Shown: piece by piece, positions 1 to 8,148 of the stretch
Layout of the letters: every line of letters starts with the position of its first letter
How positions within the stretch are numbered: the first letter of the stretch is position 1
Assembly (NCBI RefSeq): GCF_001592045.1
Contig: NZ_BCWB01000045.1
Location: 1 to 64,000 of the forward strand
Direction: 5' to 3'
DNA from: Thermobifida fusca NBRC 14071 = JCM 3263
Lineage (GTDB): Bacteria; Actinomycetota; Actinomycetes; Streptosporangiales; Streptosporangiaceae
DNA: 64,000 bases
Notes under the pieces: model-generated
The model's database searches: none
The model's input: only the letters and a program-made list of their open reading frames with translations
What the model was told of the DNA's origin: nothing
Position numbers and translations under genes: made by a program

Positions 1-381
1 CTCTGCGTTAAAACAAATACTGGACCTACAGAATTCGGCTTGCAGGACGAGGCAGGAGTTCCGCCGTCGCTGCACGGCCACAGGCCCCTGGGAAGAAAAC
101 TGGGGCGACGAGGGCTCAACAGGTCAACCTGCGCATGCGGACGGATCTGTTCCCGTTCCGCCGCCACGCTCGACCAGGCCGGCGTTCAGGACGCCTGGTG
201 GTTGTCGAGTGTCTCCGAGCCAGCTCGGTGGAGAATCCCCGAACCACCGGTCTGCCCCCCAACCGGAATCGCAGGCCTCAACGAGAGACGGGCCACCCTA
301 ACTGGCGCTCATGTCTCTATGGGGAACGTTTCGATGGATGCGACCCGGGAAAAGAACCGACCACAAACCAAGAAAGGGGTG
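1..381. other. Left-edge region without a supported gene
   Basis: I see no convincing coding region here. Open frames exist on the plus strand but their translations are rich in Arg, Pro and Cys without any recognisable domain, and none has a good ribosome-binding site. The base composition is visibly less GC-rich than the housekeeping genes further right, which fits non-coding or acquired DNA. Confidence 0.5.
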
Positions 382-486
382 TCAATCCTCTTCGGAATCC
401 ACCCCCGCAGGCACCTCGAGCAACTGGCGCACCAGCGCTATGAACTCTTCATCGCTCATCGCAGCCCAGTCCACATGCTCGTTCAT
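382..486 (-). CDS. Possible small acidic protein (34 aa)
   Basis: The ORF starts at an ATG at 486 and ends at a TGA at 382-384. It encodes a short acidic peptide beginning MNEHVDWAAMSDEEF and ending in PAGVDSEED, which reads like a single amphipathic helix. The amino-acid make-up is protein-like, but there is no clear ribosome-binding site before the ATG. It lies downstream of, and on the same strand as, the small HTH/Cys gene at 627-935, so it could be the second gene of a two-gene unit. Function unknown; it may also be a chance ORF. Confidence 0.35.
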   Translation of the reverse strand: MNEHVDWAAMSDEEFIALVRQLLEVPAGVDSEED

Positions 487-626
487 GATGACGCGGTTCC
501 CCGAATGCAAGATCAATAAGCATGTGTCTGGCTGAGAAAATAAAAAGAACTGAGCGACGTTCTAGGACATCTCACCTCATTCTCGGGATTTACTGGTCTG
601 ACCTGCGAATACGGGCTCAAGCAGGG

Positions 627-935
627 TCACATCCGCCGTTGGATGGCGGCACGGCACTCGGGGCAACGGCACCGCTTGTTGTAGCCGGTGACGGTACCGT
701 GCGGCAGAGCAGGGTCACGTTCCGCCATGAGAGTGGCGTCGAGTTGGTCCCCGAACTCGCGGAGGACACGTGCCGCGGCGAACACGCGTTGTGGAGTCGT
801 GCCCAATTCGCGTGCGGCGTCGTCGAGGTGAATCCCCTTGCGGAGCTTCGCAATCAGCCTGGAGCGCGTAGACGGGGGGAACTCCCTCTCCGTCGCCTCA
901 ATCACCTGCTCGACGTCATCAATGGGGTAATTCAT
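627..935 (-). CDS. Small HTH-like protein with C-terminal CxCxxC cluster (102 aa)
   Basis: The protein has an N-terminal helical segment, a stretch at about residues 27-60 (AKLRKGIHLDDAARELGTT and following) that looks like a helix-turn-helix, and a C-terminal Cys cluster, GYNKRCRCPECRAA, with Cys at 89, 91 and 94. Short HGTxxGYxxxCRCxxCRxA tails of this kind are, from my general knowledge, common in small actinobacterial and phage-related proteins and may bind zinc. The ATG at 935 is preceded by AGGAAA at good spacing, supporting this start. It stands alone in a poorly coding, less GC-rich stretch, so an origin in phage or another mobile element is possible. Precise function unknown. Confidence 0.6.
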   Translation of the reverse strand: MNYPIDDVEQVIEATEREFPPSTRSRLIAKLRKGIHLDDAARELGTTPQRVFAAARVLREFGDQLDATLMAERDPALPHGTVTGYNKRCRCPECRAAIQRRM

Positions 936-1832
936 CGGTTTCCTATGAGTGGACGGAAGCTTCGATGTCCTCCTGACTCAACCGCATCGTACGCGGTCTT
1001 CAGATCGAAATCATCGCTTTCTCCCTAAGGAGAGAGTGGCGAGCATAACCAATACGTTCCCTGACACAAAGATGAATATTTCTGGGAACGCATTGCCTGT
1101 AGCTCACCGTAGCGATTCCGGTTTATCGCGTCAGAGTTTGCGTGATTTCCCGGGGAAAACCGCGCAGCCTTCCTGCAGCTTCACTGCTTGGAACCGCCGG
1201 TGTACCGCTGGAAGTCTCAGGATTTGCCCGCGGGGCTGGACGCGGCATGCCTCAGGCCGGCAGAGTCGGCCACGAGCGCCTTCCCGAAGCGTGCCGGGTG
1301 CTTGAACAGGCCTGAGGCTCCGAAACCCTCGTGAAGCCACGCCTGGACAGCAGGGGAGGCGAGCCCGGTGCTCGCCGAGTACGACGTCGGGCCGCACTCC
1401 GACTCCTGCCGGAGCAGCGCCGCTGTGCTGCGTCGTGGGGCAGGCTGCCCGCACACCAGGGCATCCCGTGATGGACGGGGAGGAAAGCCGGAGGACACGG
1501 CAGCCAGATGTGAGTCAACCGGTATTTGGTGTCCTAGTGTGGCCAGGGGACGGTCGCAATCCCGGTCTCGTTTACCGGCTTTCGAAGACGATAATGAAAA
1601 AATCAAGGAGTGGCGGCAGGCGCGTCACCGTACGCTATTCAAGGTGACAGTGCTGTGAGGTTGCTAGGCTGCTGAAGAGCAACCCATAAAGCGCTGTAAA
1701 GACGCCTTAGGCCCGGTTTGGCGGACCTGTGGACGGGGACCGACCTGTCGGCTGTGACTCATCAGCCTGGCCTAGGGCTGTGCGTGAAGTCTCGTTCTCA
1801 ACATCCCACAAGAAAGTAAAGGGGTCCTCACC
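936..1832. other. Long intergenic stretch, nothing recognised
   Basis: About 900 bases carry no supported gene. Competing ORFs on both strands between about 1131 and 1658 have Arg/Ser/Pro-rich translations with no domain I recognise and no good start signals. Parts near 1030-1130 and 1590-1800 are clearly less GC-rich than the rest of the window. The right end probably holds the promoter of the small DLW-39-type gene. Confidence 0.5.
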
Positions 1833-1961
1833 GTGAACGTGAAGAAGATCCTCGTCCTGGTGCTGGTGGCCCTCGGAGCGTTCGCCATCTACCGCAAGAT
1901 CCAGGCTGACCGCGCCGAGCTGGACCTCTGGACCGAGGCCACGGCGGCTAACGAGAGCTGA
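1833..1961 (+). CDS. DLW-39 family small membrane-anchored protein (42 aa)
   Basis: This 42-residue protein starts at a GTG (1833) behind AAAGGGG and ends at 1961. It has a hydrophobic N-terminal helix (residues 6-20, VLVLVALGAFAIY region), a basic patch YRKIQADRAE and then the signature DLW (residues 31-33) followed by TEATAANES. In actinobacteria DLW-39 proteins of about 39 residues sit between gyrA and the tRNA-Ile/tRNA-Ala genes; here a tRNA-Ala follows 140 bases downstream, which matches. Function is not known; a single-pass membrane peptide is the natural reading. It is too short for most gene callers. Confidence 0.85.
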   Translation: MNVKKILVLVLVALGAFAIYRKIQADRAELDLWTEATAANES

Positions 1962-2102
1962 GCGGAGACATCACCGGACTCCACCGACAGAACCCTGGCG
2001 CTGTCCTCCGGTTGTTGGACCACCGGTTGCCCACCCGAGGCGAAAGAGCGGTATGCTCTTCAATCGTTGTTGTAGAAACATGCGACAATGAGTATGTGCC
2101 GA

Positions 2103-2175
2103 GGGGCCATAGCTCAGCTGGCAGAGCGCCGGTTTTGCATACCGGAGGTCAGGGGTTCGACTCCCCTTGGCTCCA
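2103..2175 (+). tRNA. tRNA-Ala (anticodon TGC)
   Basis: The cloverleaf is complete: acceptor GGGGCCA (2103-2109) pairs with TGGCTCC (2168-2174) with one G-U pair, the D arm AGCTCAGCTGGCAGAGC is standard, the anticodon TGC is at 2136-2138, and the T arm contains GGTTCGACTCC. The discriminator base is A2175. The 3' CCA is not encoded. A hairpin terminator follows 21 bases later. Confidence 0.97.
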
Positions 2176-2196
2176 CAGCAGCAGATCAGAACTGGG

Positions 2197-2226
2197 ACGG
2201 AGACCTCCCCGGAGGTCTCCGTTTCG
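2197..2226 (+). terminator. Terminator after tRNA-Ala
   Basis: A 10-11 bp GC-rich inverted repeat (ACGGAGACCT ... AGGTCTCCGT, short CCCCGG loop) is followed by TTTC, just behind the tRNA. Confidence 0.75.
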
Positions 2227-2738
2227 CATGTCTAGGCCTCGGCACAGTGCCCTCAAGGGGCGCGTGAGGCCCAGCAGCGCCGCTCCTCTGCCCGTTTCAC
2301 GGCCTTGGCCAAGCCACGTGCTCCTACAGGGGGTATGCGGTCTTCCTCTCTCACCGAGCCGGCTCCAAGCGTCTAAGGGAGTGGACACCGCCCATCCGCG
2401 GGGTCTTCGCGGGGCAGCAGTCCTCCCCTGCCCGCTGGGACGAGTCGCGGCCGCCAACGGCACAGCGGGGATAGGCGGCTGCTCGTCCTCGCCTGTGACG
2501 AAGACCCGGTGCGGAACCCGCGGCGTCGCGTGGAACGTTTCCTTGAGGGCGTGCGTCTGTTGGCCACAGGCGATACTTCTGATGAGCCGCCGGTGACAGA
2601 AGTGCGTATCAGGGGATTTTCAGGGAAATCCCGCTGGCGCAGAGTGCCGCATCCCCTGAACGATAGAAAGAGACACACAGACTTCACGCAGCGGAAGAAC
2701 AGCCAGAGGACACCCATAGAGCGCGGCAGGGAGTGAAC
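2227..2738. other. Intergenic stretch between tRNA-Ala and the DUF1707 gene
   Basis: About 500 bases have no supported gene. The overlapping ORFs on both strands give low-complexity Arg/Pro/Ser-rich translations. The last 80 bases, which are A-rich around 2665-2700, are the likely promoter and leader of the next gene, with AGGGAG at 2728-2733 as its ribosome-binding site. Confidence 0.5.
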
Positions 2739-3365
2739 GTGGCCGTGAGCAATCCGACACCTCCAATCCCCTCTTATGGGGGACGCCCCGTCCCGCCGTC
2801 CCAGATGCGCGTTACCCATGCGGAACGTGACCGCATCGCGGAAATGCTCCGGGATGCGTACGCGGAAGGACAGCTCGACGAGGAGGAGCTCGACGAGCGG
2901 TTGAGCCGGGCGATGAAAGCGAAAACCCGGGGAGACTTGCAGCCGCTGGTCGCCGACCTGTCTCTTACCCCCGCTTCAGCGGCAGTCCCGCACCCCGTGC
3001 AGCAAGGGGAACCGACGAAGGAGGAGCGTCTCTGGGCGGCAGGCGGTCACCTGTCGGGGTACTTCCTCCCCGTCCTGGGCCCGCTGATCGTGATGCTGGT
3101 CAAAAACGGCTCCCCGTACGCGCGTACCCAGGCGATCCGAGCGCTCAACTACCACCTGAACTTGCTCATCGCCACCGTGCTGGCGCCGTTCGCTATCTTC
3201 CTGCTCGTCACGATCCCCATCTACCTTTTCTTGTTCCTGGGGTGGGTCTTCCTCCCGCTGGTCGGTGGGGTGGCCTCGCTGATCGGAAGCAACTGGAAGT
3301 ATCCGCTCACCATCGACATCGTCAAAGAGCATCCCCGCCCCCCAGAAACGCCGCCGCTTCAGTGA
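2739..3365 (+). CDS. DUF1707 + DUF4870 membrane protein (208 aa)
   Basis: Residues 23-76 form a DUF1707 domain (MRVTHAERDRIAEMLRDAYA, then GQLDEEELDERL), a short cytosolic module found in many actinobacterial membrane proteins. Residues about 95-195 form a DUF4870/Tic20-like membrane domain with three hydrophobic segments (GYFLPVLGPLIVMLV; LLIATVLAPFAIFLLV; IYLFLFLGWVFLPLVG). I prefer the GTG at 2739 because AGGGAG (2728-2733) overlaps the earlier GTG at 2733. It ends in front of a perfect 18-bp hairpin shared with the convergent gene. Molecular role unknown; a membrane regulator or envelope-stability protein is a guess. Confidence 0.85.
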   Translation: MAVSNPTPPIPSYGGRPVPPSQMRVTHAERDRIAEMLRDAYAEGQLDEEELDERLSRAMKAKTRGDLQPLVADLSLTPASAAVPHPVQQGEPTKEERLWAAGGHLSGYFLPVLGPLIVMLVKNGSPYARTQAIRALNYHLNLLIATVLAPFAIFLLVTIPIYLFLFLGWVFLPLVGGVASLIGSNWKYPLTIDIVKEHPRPPETPPLQ

Positions 3366-3372
3366 AGGCAGT

Positions 3373-3413
3373 ACGAACGCTGGGCCCCGCATCGTGCGGG
3401 GCCCAGCGTTCGT
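3373..3413. terminator. Bidirectional terminator
   Basis: A perfect 18-bp inverted repeat (3373-3390 with 3396-3413) with the 5-base loop ATCGT lies between two convergent genes. It can serve both strands. Confidence 0.85.
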
Positions 3414-3433
3414 GGACGACACAGGGACGGTGG

Positions 3434-3997
3434 TTACTGTTTGATCTGGCTGTTCAACTCGCTCGAGGTGGACCCGGTGGCCGCAGCCTCGGGGGGTGCT
3501 GCGGTCTCAGCGGCTTCGGGGCTGTCCCAGAGCTTTCCACGGGTCTGGCGGGCTCGCGCAGCGAGCTGCTGGCGGGTCTGACGCACCTGCTCCCGGGCGT
3601 TCTCCAGGTGGGCGTGCCACTCGGCGTCCTGGGCGGCCTGGCGCAGCCGCAGCACGGCGTACACGGCGGCGAGGCCGAGGACTCCGGCACCGACGTAGAC
3701 GAGCGCGCGCGGCAGCTTACGGCGCGGAGGGGCGGGGGCAGGGTCCACTTTCTGCGCGGCGGTGCTCAGCAGTTCGGCGACGCGGGGAGCCACGGTGTCC
3801 TCCACGCGCTGGGCCGCGCTATGGAGCCGGGGAGCGGTCCACCCTCGGGCCTGTTCAATGCGCTGGACTGCGGCCTCTTTGGCTTGCGCGGCGTAGGGGG
3901 CAAACCGTTCTGCCTGCTCCCGGGCTACCTCCTGTAGACGGCTCAGGGCCTCCTCGGCTCCCTTCTTGGTCTGTCCACGCTGCAACACGATCGACAC
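3434..3997 (-). CDS. DUF5324-like membrane-associated protein (187 aa)
   Basis: The N-terminal half (residues 10-85) is a long, charged, Ala-rich helical region; residues 98-116 (ALVYVGAGVLGLAAVYAVL) form a single transmembrane helix; a further helical stretch and an Ala/Pro/Ser tail follow. In Streptomyces and relatives a protein of this build (DUF5324) lies in the same near-origin neighbourhood beside the cyclophilin gene. The GTG at 3997 is chosen because AAAGGAGG precedes it at ideal spacing. No enzyme motif is present; a structural or scaffold role is only a guess. Confidence 0.75.
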   Translation of the reverse strand: MSIVLQRGQTKKGAEEALSRLQEVAREQAERFAPYAAQAKEAAVQRIEQARGWTAPRLHSAAQRVEDTVAPRVAELLSTAAQKVDPAPAPPRRKLPRALVYVGAGVLGLAAVYAVLRLRQAAQDAEWHAHLENAREQVRQTRQQLAARARQTRGKLWDSPEAAETAAPPEAAATGSTSSELNSQIKQ

Positions 3998-4260
3998 GTG
4001 GTCCTCCTTTGGTTCGCAGGCTGCTCGGTGCCCTCCCCCCGAGCAGGACGTTCTATACCTGAGACGTCAGTCCCGAAGCTTTCGACTCGCCCGTTATCGG
4101 GGTGTTATCTCAACATACGTGGTTGATCGTGGCCAATCACGTGTTGAAGGTCGTGTCTGAAGTCTCTTTTTCCGCTGGCGGACCGGACGGGGCAGTAATG
4201 GGGGAGCTGAACGGGCGGTAACGTGTCAGGGGTAAGCATCCGCAACGGAAAGGTATTCGG

Positions 4261-4785
4261 GTGTCCGACACCAAGGAGCTCTTCGCTCGGCTGAACACCA
4301 CCAAGGGCACGATTGTCGTCAGGCTCTTCCCCGACAAGGCGCCGGAGACGGTGGCGAACTTCGTCGGGCTCGCCGAGGGAACCAAACAGTGGGTGGACCC
4401 CCGCACGGGACGGCCGACGACGAGCAAGCTCTACGACGGCACGGTGTTTCACCGGGTCATCAAGGACTTCATGATCCAGGGCGGCGACCCGCTGGGTAAT
4501 GGACGCGGTGGCCCCGGATACAAGTTCAACGACGAGATCCACCCGTCGTTGAAGTTCGACCGCCCTTACCTGCTGGCGATGGCGAACGCCGGCCCGAACA
4601 GCAACGGCTCCCAGTTCTTCATCACTGTGACGCCCACCGACTGGCTCAACGGCCGTCACACGATCTTCGGTGAGGTTGTCGAAGGCAGTGAGGTGGCTGT
4701 GGCGATCTCCGAGGTCGCCACCGACCAGATGGACAAGCCTTTGGAGCCGGTCGTCCTCGAGTCCGTCACGATCGAACGTAGGTAG
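4261..4785 (+). CDS. ppiA: Cyclophilin-type peptidyl-prolyl cis-trans isomerase
   Basis: This 174-aa cytosolic cyclophilin catalyses cis-trans isomerisation of prolyl peptide bonds and helps protein folding. The hallmarks are present in order: VANFVGLAEG, FHRVIKDFMIQGGDP with the catalytic Arg, and NSNGSQFFITV, followed by HTIFGEVVEG. There is no signal peptide, so it is the cytoplasmic form. The start is a GTG at 4261, aligned with the conserved N-terminus of the family. It is followed 10 bases later by the rhomboid gene, and the same ppiA-rhomboid-crgA order is common near the actinobacterial origin. Confidence 0.95.
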   Translation: MSDTKELFARLNTTKGTIVVRLFPDKAPETVANFVGLAEGTKQWVDPRTGRPTTSKLYDGTVFHRVIKDFMIQGGDPLGNGRGGPGYKFNDEIHPSLKFDRPYLLAMANAGPNSNGSQFFITVTPTDWLNGRHTIFGEVVEGSEVAVAISEVATDQMDKPLEPVVLESVTIERR

Positions 4786-4795
4786 GCGAAGCGGT

Positions 4796-5692
4796 ATGAG
4801 CGCCTCTCCCAGTTCTGAACCGACGTCCCAGGCGGTCCCGGTCTGCTACCGACACCCGGGGCGCGAGACCTATGTCCGGTGCCGCCGGTGCAACCGGTAC
4901 ATCTGCCCGGACTGCATGCGGGAGGACTCGGTCGGGTTCCAGTGCGTGGAATGCGTCGCTGAGGGGAACCGGAGTGTGCGAGAGGCGCGCACCGTCTTCG
5001 GGGGCAGGATCATCGCCAAGCCCTATGTGACCTGGGCGCTGCTGGGGCTGATCGGTGCAGTGTTCGCGGCCCAGGTCGTGTCCTCGGGCGGTCTCGTCCG
5101 GCTCGGCACCACCGCTGATCCGCTCGTCTACGAGTTCGGGATGTGGGGCGGGGCGGTCCTGGCGTGGCACCAGTGGTACCGCCTGCTCACCGGGGTGTTC
5201 CTGCACGGCGGCCTCATGCACTTGGCGTTCAACGGGTTCGCGCTGTACGTGCTGGGGCCGCAGTTGGAGCGGTGGCTCGGCCACCTGCGTTACGCGGCAC
5301 TGTGGGGAGTGAGCGCCCTCGGCGGGTCGGTGCTTGGACTGCTGGTGCAGCCGACAGTGATGTCGGTGGGGGCGTCTGGGGCGATCTTCGGACTGTTCGG
5401 CGCGGTCTTCGTGTTCGGTAAGCGGCTCAGGTTGGACACCCGGTTCATCCTGGGCCTGCTTGTCGCCAACCTGTTGATCACCTTCCTGGTGCCGGGGATT
5501 TCCTGGACCGCGCACATCGGCGGTCTCGTGAGCGGTCTGCTGCTGGGCTTGGGGTATGCCTACCTTCCGCCGAAGGCGGGCAGGGAGAGCAAGCCGTGGC
5601 AGCGCGCGCTCTGGCACGGAGGGGTCACCGTGGCCTACCTGGTGCTGCTGGGCGTCGCGATAGCGGTGGCACCGATCGCGTCGCTGGGGTGA
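4796..5692 (+). CDS. Rhomboid family intramembrane serine protease with N-terminal zinc-finger-like domain
   Basis: The protein is 298 aa from the ATG at 4796; a longer upstream reading would run into ppiA. Residues 17-53 contain C/H pairs (CYRH, CRRC, CPDC, CVEC) typical of a B-box-like zinc finger seen in actinobacterial rhomboids. Six to seven hydrophobic segments follow from about residue 74. The catalytic Ser is in GASGAIFG (Ser194) and the catalytic His in WTAHIGG (His240). Rhomboids cleave transmembrane helices of substrate proteins inside the membrane; the substrate here is unknown. Ten bases separate it from ppiA, suggesting cotranscription. Confidence 0.93.
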   Translation: MSASPSSEPTSQAVPVCYRHPGRETYVRCRRCNRYICPDCMREDSVGFQCVECVAEGNRSVREARTVFGGRIIAKPYVTWALLGLIGAVFAAQVVSSGGLVRLGTTADPLVYEFGMWGGAVLAWHQWYRLLTGVFLHGGLMHLAFNGFALYVLGPQLERWLGHLRYAALWGVSALGGSVLGLLVQPTVMSVGASGAIFGLFGAVFVFGKRLRLDTRFILGLLVANLLITFLVPGISWTAHIGGLVSGLLLGLGYAYLPPKAGRESKPWQRALWHGGVTVAYLVLLGVAIAVAPIASLG

Positions 5693-5789
5693 GGCGCGGG
5701 CCGCCGGCTGGGGTTCGTCTTTGCGACGGTGTGGCCTGCTATGCCGGCTGTGCTGCCGGGAAATCCGTGTGGTGGCGCTGGAACCAGCC

Positions 5790-5833
5790 TGTGGATAACT
5801 CTGTGGATAACCTTGTGAATAAGTTGTGGATAA
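5790..5833 (+). promoter_or_regulatory. Cluster of four same-strand DnaA boxes (plus one at 5882-5890)
   Basis: Four 9-mers match the DnaA box TGTGGATAA: 5790-5798, 5802-5810 and 5825-5833 exactly and 5814-5822 with one change (TGTGAATAA). Their starts are 12, 12 and 11 bases apart, close to one helical turn, and all face the same way. A weaker fifth copy (TGTGGACAA) is at 5882-5890, touching the crgA stop codon. The cluster fills the gap between the rhomboid and crgA genes. It is not itself oriC because no dnaA or dnaN flanks it; it may titrate DnaA or be an origin-linked regulatory site. Confidence 0.8.
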
Positions 5834-5890
5834 AGCTCACAATATCCCTGCTGAGCTGGGAAAACAGCGCCACTTATGTCCTGTGGACAA

Positions 5891-6148
5891 TCAACGCCAG
5901 CGTGTGGAGACGATCAGCGCCATGATGATGCCGCTGAACCCGATAGCCAGGTTCCAGTTGGGCTGCTTCTCCAGGAACGAGACCGGGATGAAGTTGCCGA
6001 TGATGTAGTAGGTCCCGATCCACAGGATGCCCAGGACGAAGAACGTCAGCATGACCGGGAGCACCCAGCGCCCGCCGATCTTCGGCTGGGGAGCCGTCGG
6101 GGGTGGCGTGTAAACAGCCTTCTTCTTGCGAACGCGAGACTTGGGCAC
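5891..6148 (-). CDS. crgA: Cell division protein CrgA
   Basis: This is an 85-aa protein with a basic N-terminus (MPKSRVRKKK), a Pro-rich linker and two transmembrane helices (residues about 29-50, VLPVMLTFFVLGILWIGTYY, and 64-81), ending in TRWR. Size, topology and the conserved PNWN motif before the second helix match CrgA, the actinobacterial septum-associated protein that interacts with FtsZ, FtsI and FtsQ and moderates Z-ring formation. It sits downstream of pknB on the same strand, its usual place, but a perfect palindrome between them suggests its own transcription unit. Confidence 0.95.
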   Translation of the reverse strand: MPKSRVRKKKAVYTPPPTAPQPKIGGRWVLPVMLTFFVLGILWIGTYYIIGNFIPVSFLEKQPNWNLAIGFSGIIMALIVSTRWR

Positions 6149-6262
6149 GGTCGCTGCTCCAAATACAGGTGATCGAAAGATACTCCGAGACGGTACGCAG
6201 TCTACGGCACAACCGGACGTGCGGGCGAATACTTCTCACGACGGACCGTTATCGACGCTGGT

Positions 6263-6296
6263 GGGGGCCGTACGATCCGCGGATCGTACGGCCCCC
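6263..6296. terminator. Perfect 34-bp palindrome between pknB and crgA
   Basis: Positions 6263-6279 are the exact reverse complement of 6280-6296, with no loop bases. It lies 12 bases behind the pknB stop. A terminator is the simplest reading; the lack of a T-run and the perfect symmetry also allow a protein-binding site in front of crgA. Confidence 0.7.
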
Positions 6297-6307
6297 GGCG
6301 TCAGTGG

Positions 6308-8104
6308 TCAGTCTCCCTCACCGCGCCTGCTGAACGGGTTCCATTCCTCCATGTCCGGCGGGAACGGTGGGAAGGGAGTCTCGTCGCCCGGCGAGCCCGG
6401 ATCCGGCGGGGTCGGCGGCTCCGGTCGCTGCGGTTCCTTGGCGAAGGTCACCGTGACCGTGGTGCCGCGCTCCACCTTGGTGCCCGCCTGCGGAGACTGG
6501 GCGATCGCGGTCCCCGGGGTCGCGTCGCTGGTCTCCTGGGTCTGCGCCTCGAGGGTCAGACCCAGCTCGGCGAGCCGTTCCCGGGCCTGGTCCTCGTTCA
6601 TGCCGGCGAGGCTCGGCACCTCGACCTTGGTGCTGGCCTTGGCGACCACCAGGTTGACCTTGGTCCCCGGCTCCACCTCGGTCCCCGCCTTGGGGTCGGT
6701 GGACAGCACGGTGCCTTGCGGCTCGTCAGACTCTTGGTGGGTGATCTCGCCGCGTGCCAGGCCGGCCCGGTTGATCTCCCCGAGCGCGTCCGCCTGGCTC
6801 ATCCCCACCAGGTCAGGCATTTCAATCATCTCCGGTCCACCGGAGATGAGAATGGTGATCTCCGTGTCCGGCGGGACTGTCTCCCCGATCTCCGGGTCGG
6901 TGCCGACCACCTTTCCCTCTTCAATCTCGTTGCTCGGGGTCGGCTCGTCGGCGACTTCGATGTTCTCGAAGCCTTTCTCCTGCAGCGTCTCGGTGGCCTC
7001 CTCCACCGACATGCCCGCCACGTTGGGGATCGTGATGTTGTCGGTACCCGGGTTGAACAGCAGCCAGCCGAGGAACGCGGCGGCCGCCAGCACTGCGGTC
7101 CCCAAAAGCACCCACAGCACCTTGTTTCCGCTGCCGCGGCGACGGTCCTCGTCGTCGTACGGGTAGTCGTCGTAATCGTCGTAGCCGTCGTCCCGGGTGG
7201 GGGGAAGCGCGGTCGTCGCCCCGTCGTTCGCCGCGGAGAGCGCCATCGTGCTGGCCGCGGTCGGCATGCCTTGGAGGCCGCGCTGGATGTCGGCGCGCAT
7301 CTCCTCCGCAGTCTGGTAGCGCTGCTCGCGGTCCTTGGCCATTGCGCGCAGCACGATCGCTTCGATCCACTCCGGGATCTCCGGGTCCAGCTCCGTCGGC
7401 GGGATCGGCTCCTCCCGCACGTGCTGGTAGGCGATAGACACCGGAGAGTCGCCCACGAACGGCGGACGGCCGGTCAGCAGCTCGTACAGCACGCAGCCGG
7501 TGGAGTAGATGTCGCTGCGGACGTCGACGCGCTCACCGCGTGCCTGCTCCGGGGAGAGGTACTGGGCGGTGCCGATGACCTGTGAGGTCTGCGTCATCGT
7601 GGCCTGGGCGTCGTTCATGGCCCGGGCGATGCCGAAGTCCATGACCTTGACCTCGGCCTGCCGGGTCAGCATGACGTTGGCCGGTTTGATGTCGCGGTGC
7701 ACGATGCCTCGGGCATGGGCCGCCGCCAGGGCTCGGAGGATGCCGTCGGTGATCTCCAGCGTCCGCTCGGGCAGCAGACGCCGGTTGTCCTCGAGCAGCT
7801 CCTTGAGGGTGCGCCCGTCCACGTACTCCATGACGATGTACGGGATGGGTACGCCGTCGATCACGTCCTCGCCGGTGTCGTACACAGCGATGATCGACGG
7901 GTGGTTCAGAGAGGCAGCGGATTGCGCCTCCCTGCGGAAGCGGGCCTGGAAGGTGGGGTCCCGGGCGAGGTCTGAGCGCAGGGTCTTGACGGCCACCAGC
8001 CGGTCGAGACGGAGGTCACGGGCACGGAAGACCTCGGCCATGCCACCCCGCCCAACGGGGGCCTCAAGTTGGTAGCGGCCACCAAGGAGCCGTGGCTGAG
8101 ACAT
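6308..8104 (-). CDS. pknB: PASTA-domain Ser/Thr protein kinase PknB
   Basis: The 598-aa protein has a complete kinase domain at residues 11-275: GRGGMAEV loop, Lys40, Glu59, HRDIKPAN (Asp138), DFG (Asp156) and activation loop TMTQTSQVIGTAQY. A Tyr/Asp-rich juxtamembrane region precedes one transmembrane helix (329-350). Three extracellular PASTA repeats (about 356-421, 427-488, 493-560) should bind peptidoglycan or muropeptides, and a Pro-rich tail ends the protein. PknB coordinates cell-wall synthesis and division by phosphorylating FHA proteins and others. It is the last gene of the fhaA-to-pknB cluster, 44 bases behind pknA. Three PASTA repeats rather than the four of mycobacterial PknB. 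Confidence 0.96.
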   Translation of the reverse strand: MSQPRLLGGRYQLEAPVGRGGMAEVFRARDLRLDRLVAVKTLRSDLARDPTFQARFRREAQSAASLNHPSIIAVYDTGEDVIDGVPIPYIVMEYVDGRTLKELLEDNRRLLPERTLEITDGILRALAAAHARGIVHRDIKPANVMLTRQAEVKVMDFGIARAMNDAQATMTQTSQVIGTAQYLSPEQARGERVDVRSDIYSTGCVLYELLTGRPPFVGDSPVSIAYQHVREEPIPPTELDPEIPEWIEAIVLRAMAKDREQRYQTAEEMRADIQRGLQGMPTAASTMALSAANDGATTALPPTRDDGYDDYDDYPYDDEDRRRGSGNKVLWVLLGTAVLAAAAFLGWLLFNPGTDNITIPNVAGMSVEEATETLQEKGFENIEVADEPTPSNEIEEGKVVGTDPEIGETVPPDTEITILISGGPEMIEMPDLVGMSQADALGEINRAGLARGEITHQESDEPQGTVLSTDPKAGTEVEPGTKVNLVVAKASTKVEVPSLAGMNEDQARERLAELGLTLEAQTQETSDATPGTAIAQSPQAGTKVERGTTVTVTFAKEPQRPEPPTPPDPGSPGDETPFPPFPPDMEEWNPFSRRGEGD

Positions 8105-8148
8105 GTCGTGAACTGTTCCTCACAGTCGTGAAAGGACCTGAGCGGCCG

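Noticed and set aside
1131-1658. Overlapping frames on both strands in the left region
   Set aside because: No ribosome-binding site and no recognisable domain on either strand; low-complexity Arg/Pro/Ser composition.
2012-2596. Plus-strand frame running through tRNA-Ala
   Set aside because: Contains the whole tRNA and its terminator; the translation has no domain.
5790-5833. DnaA-box cluster as the chromosomal origin
   Set aside because: No dnaA or dnaN flanks it and there is no long AT-rich unwinding region; an accessory cluster is the better reading.
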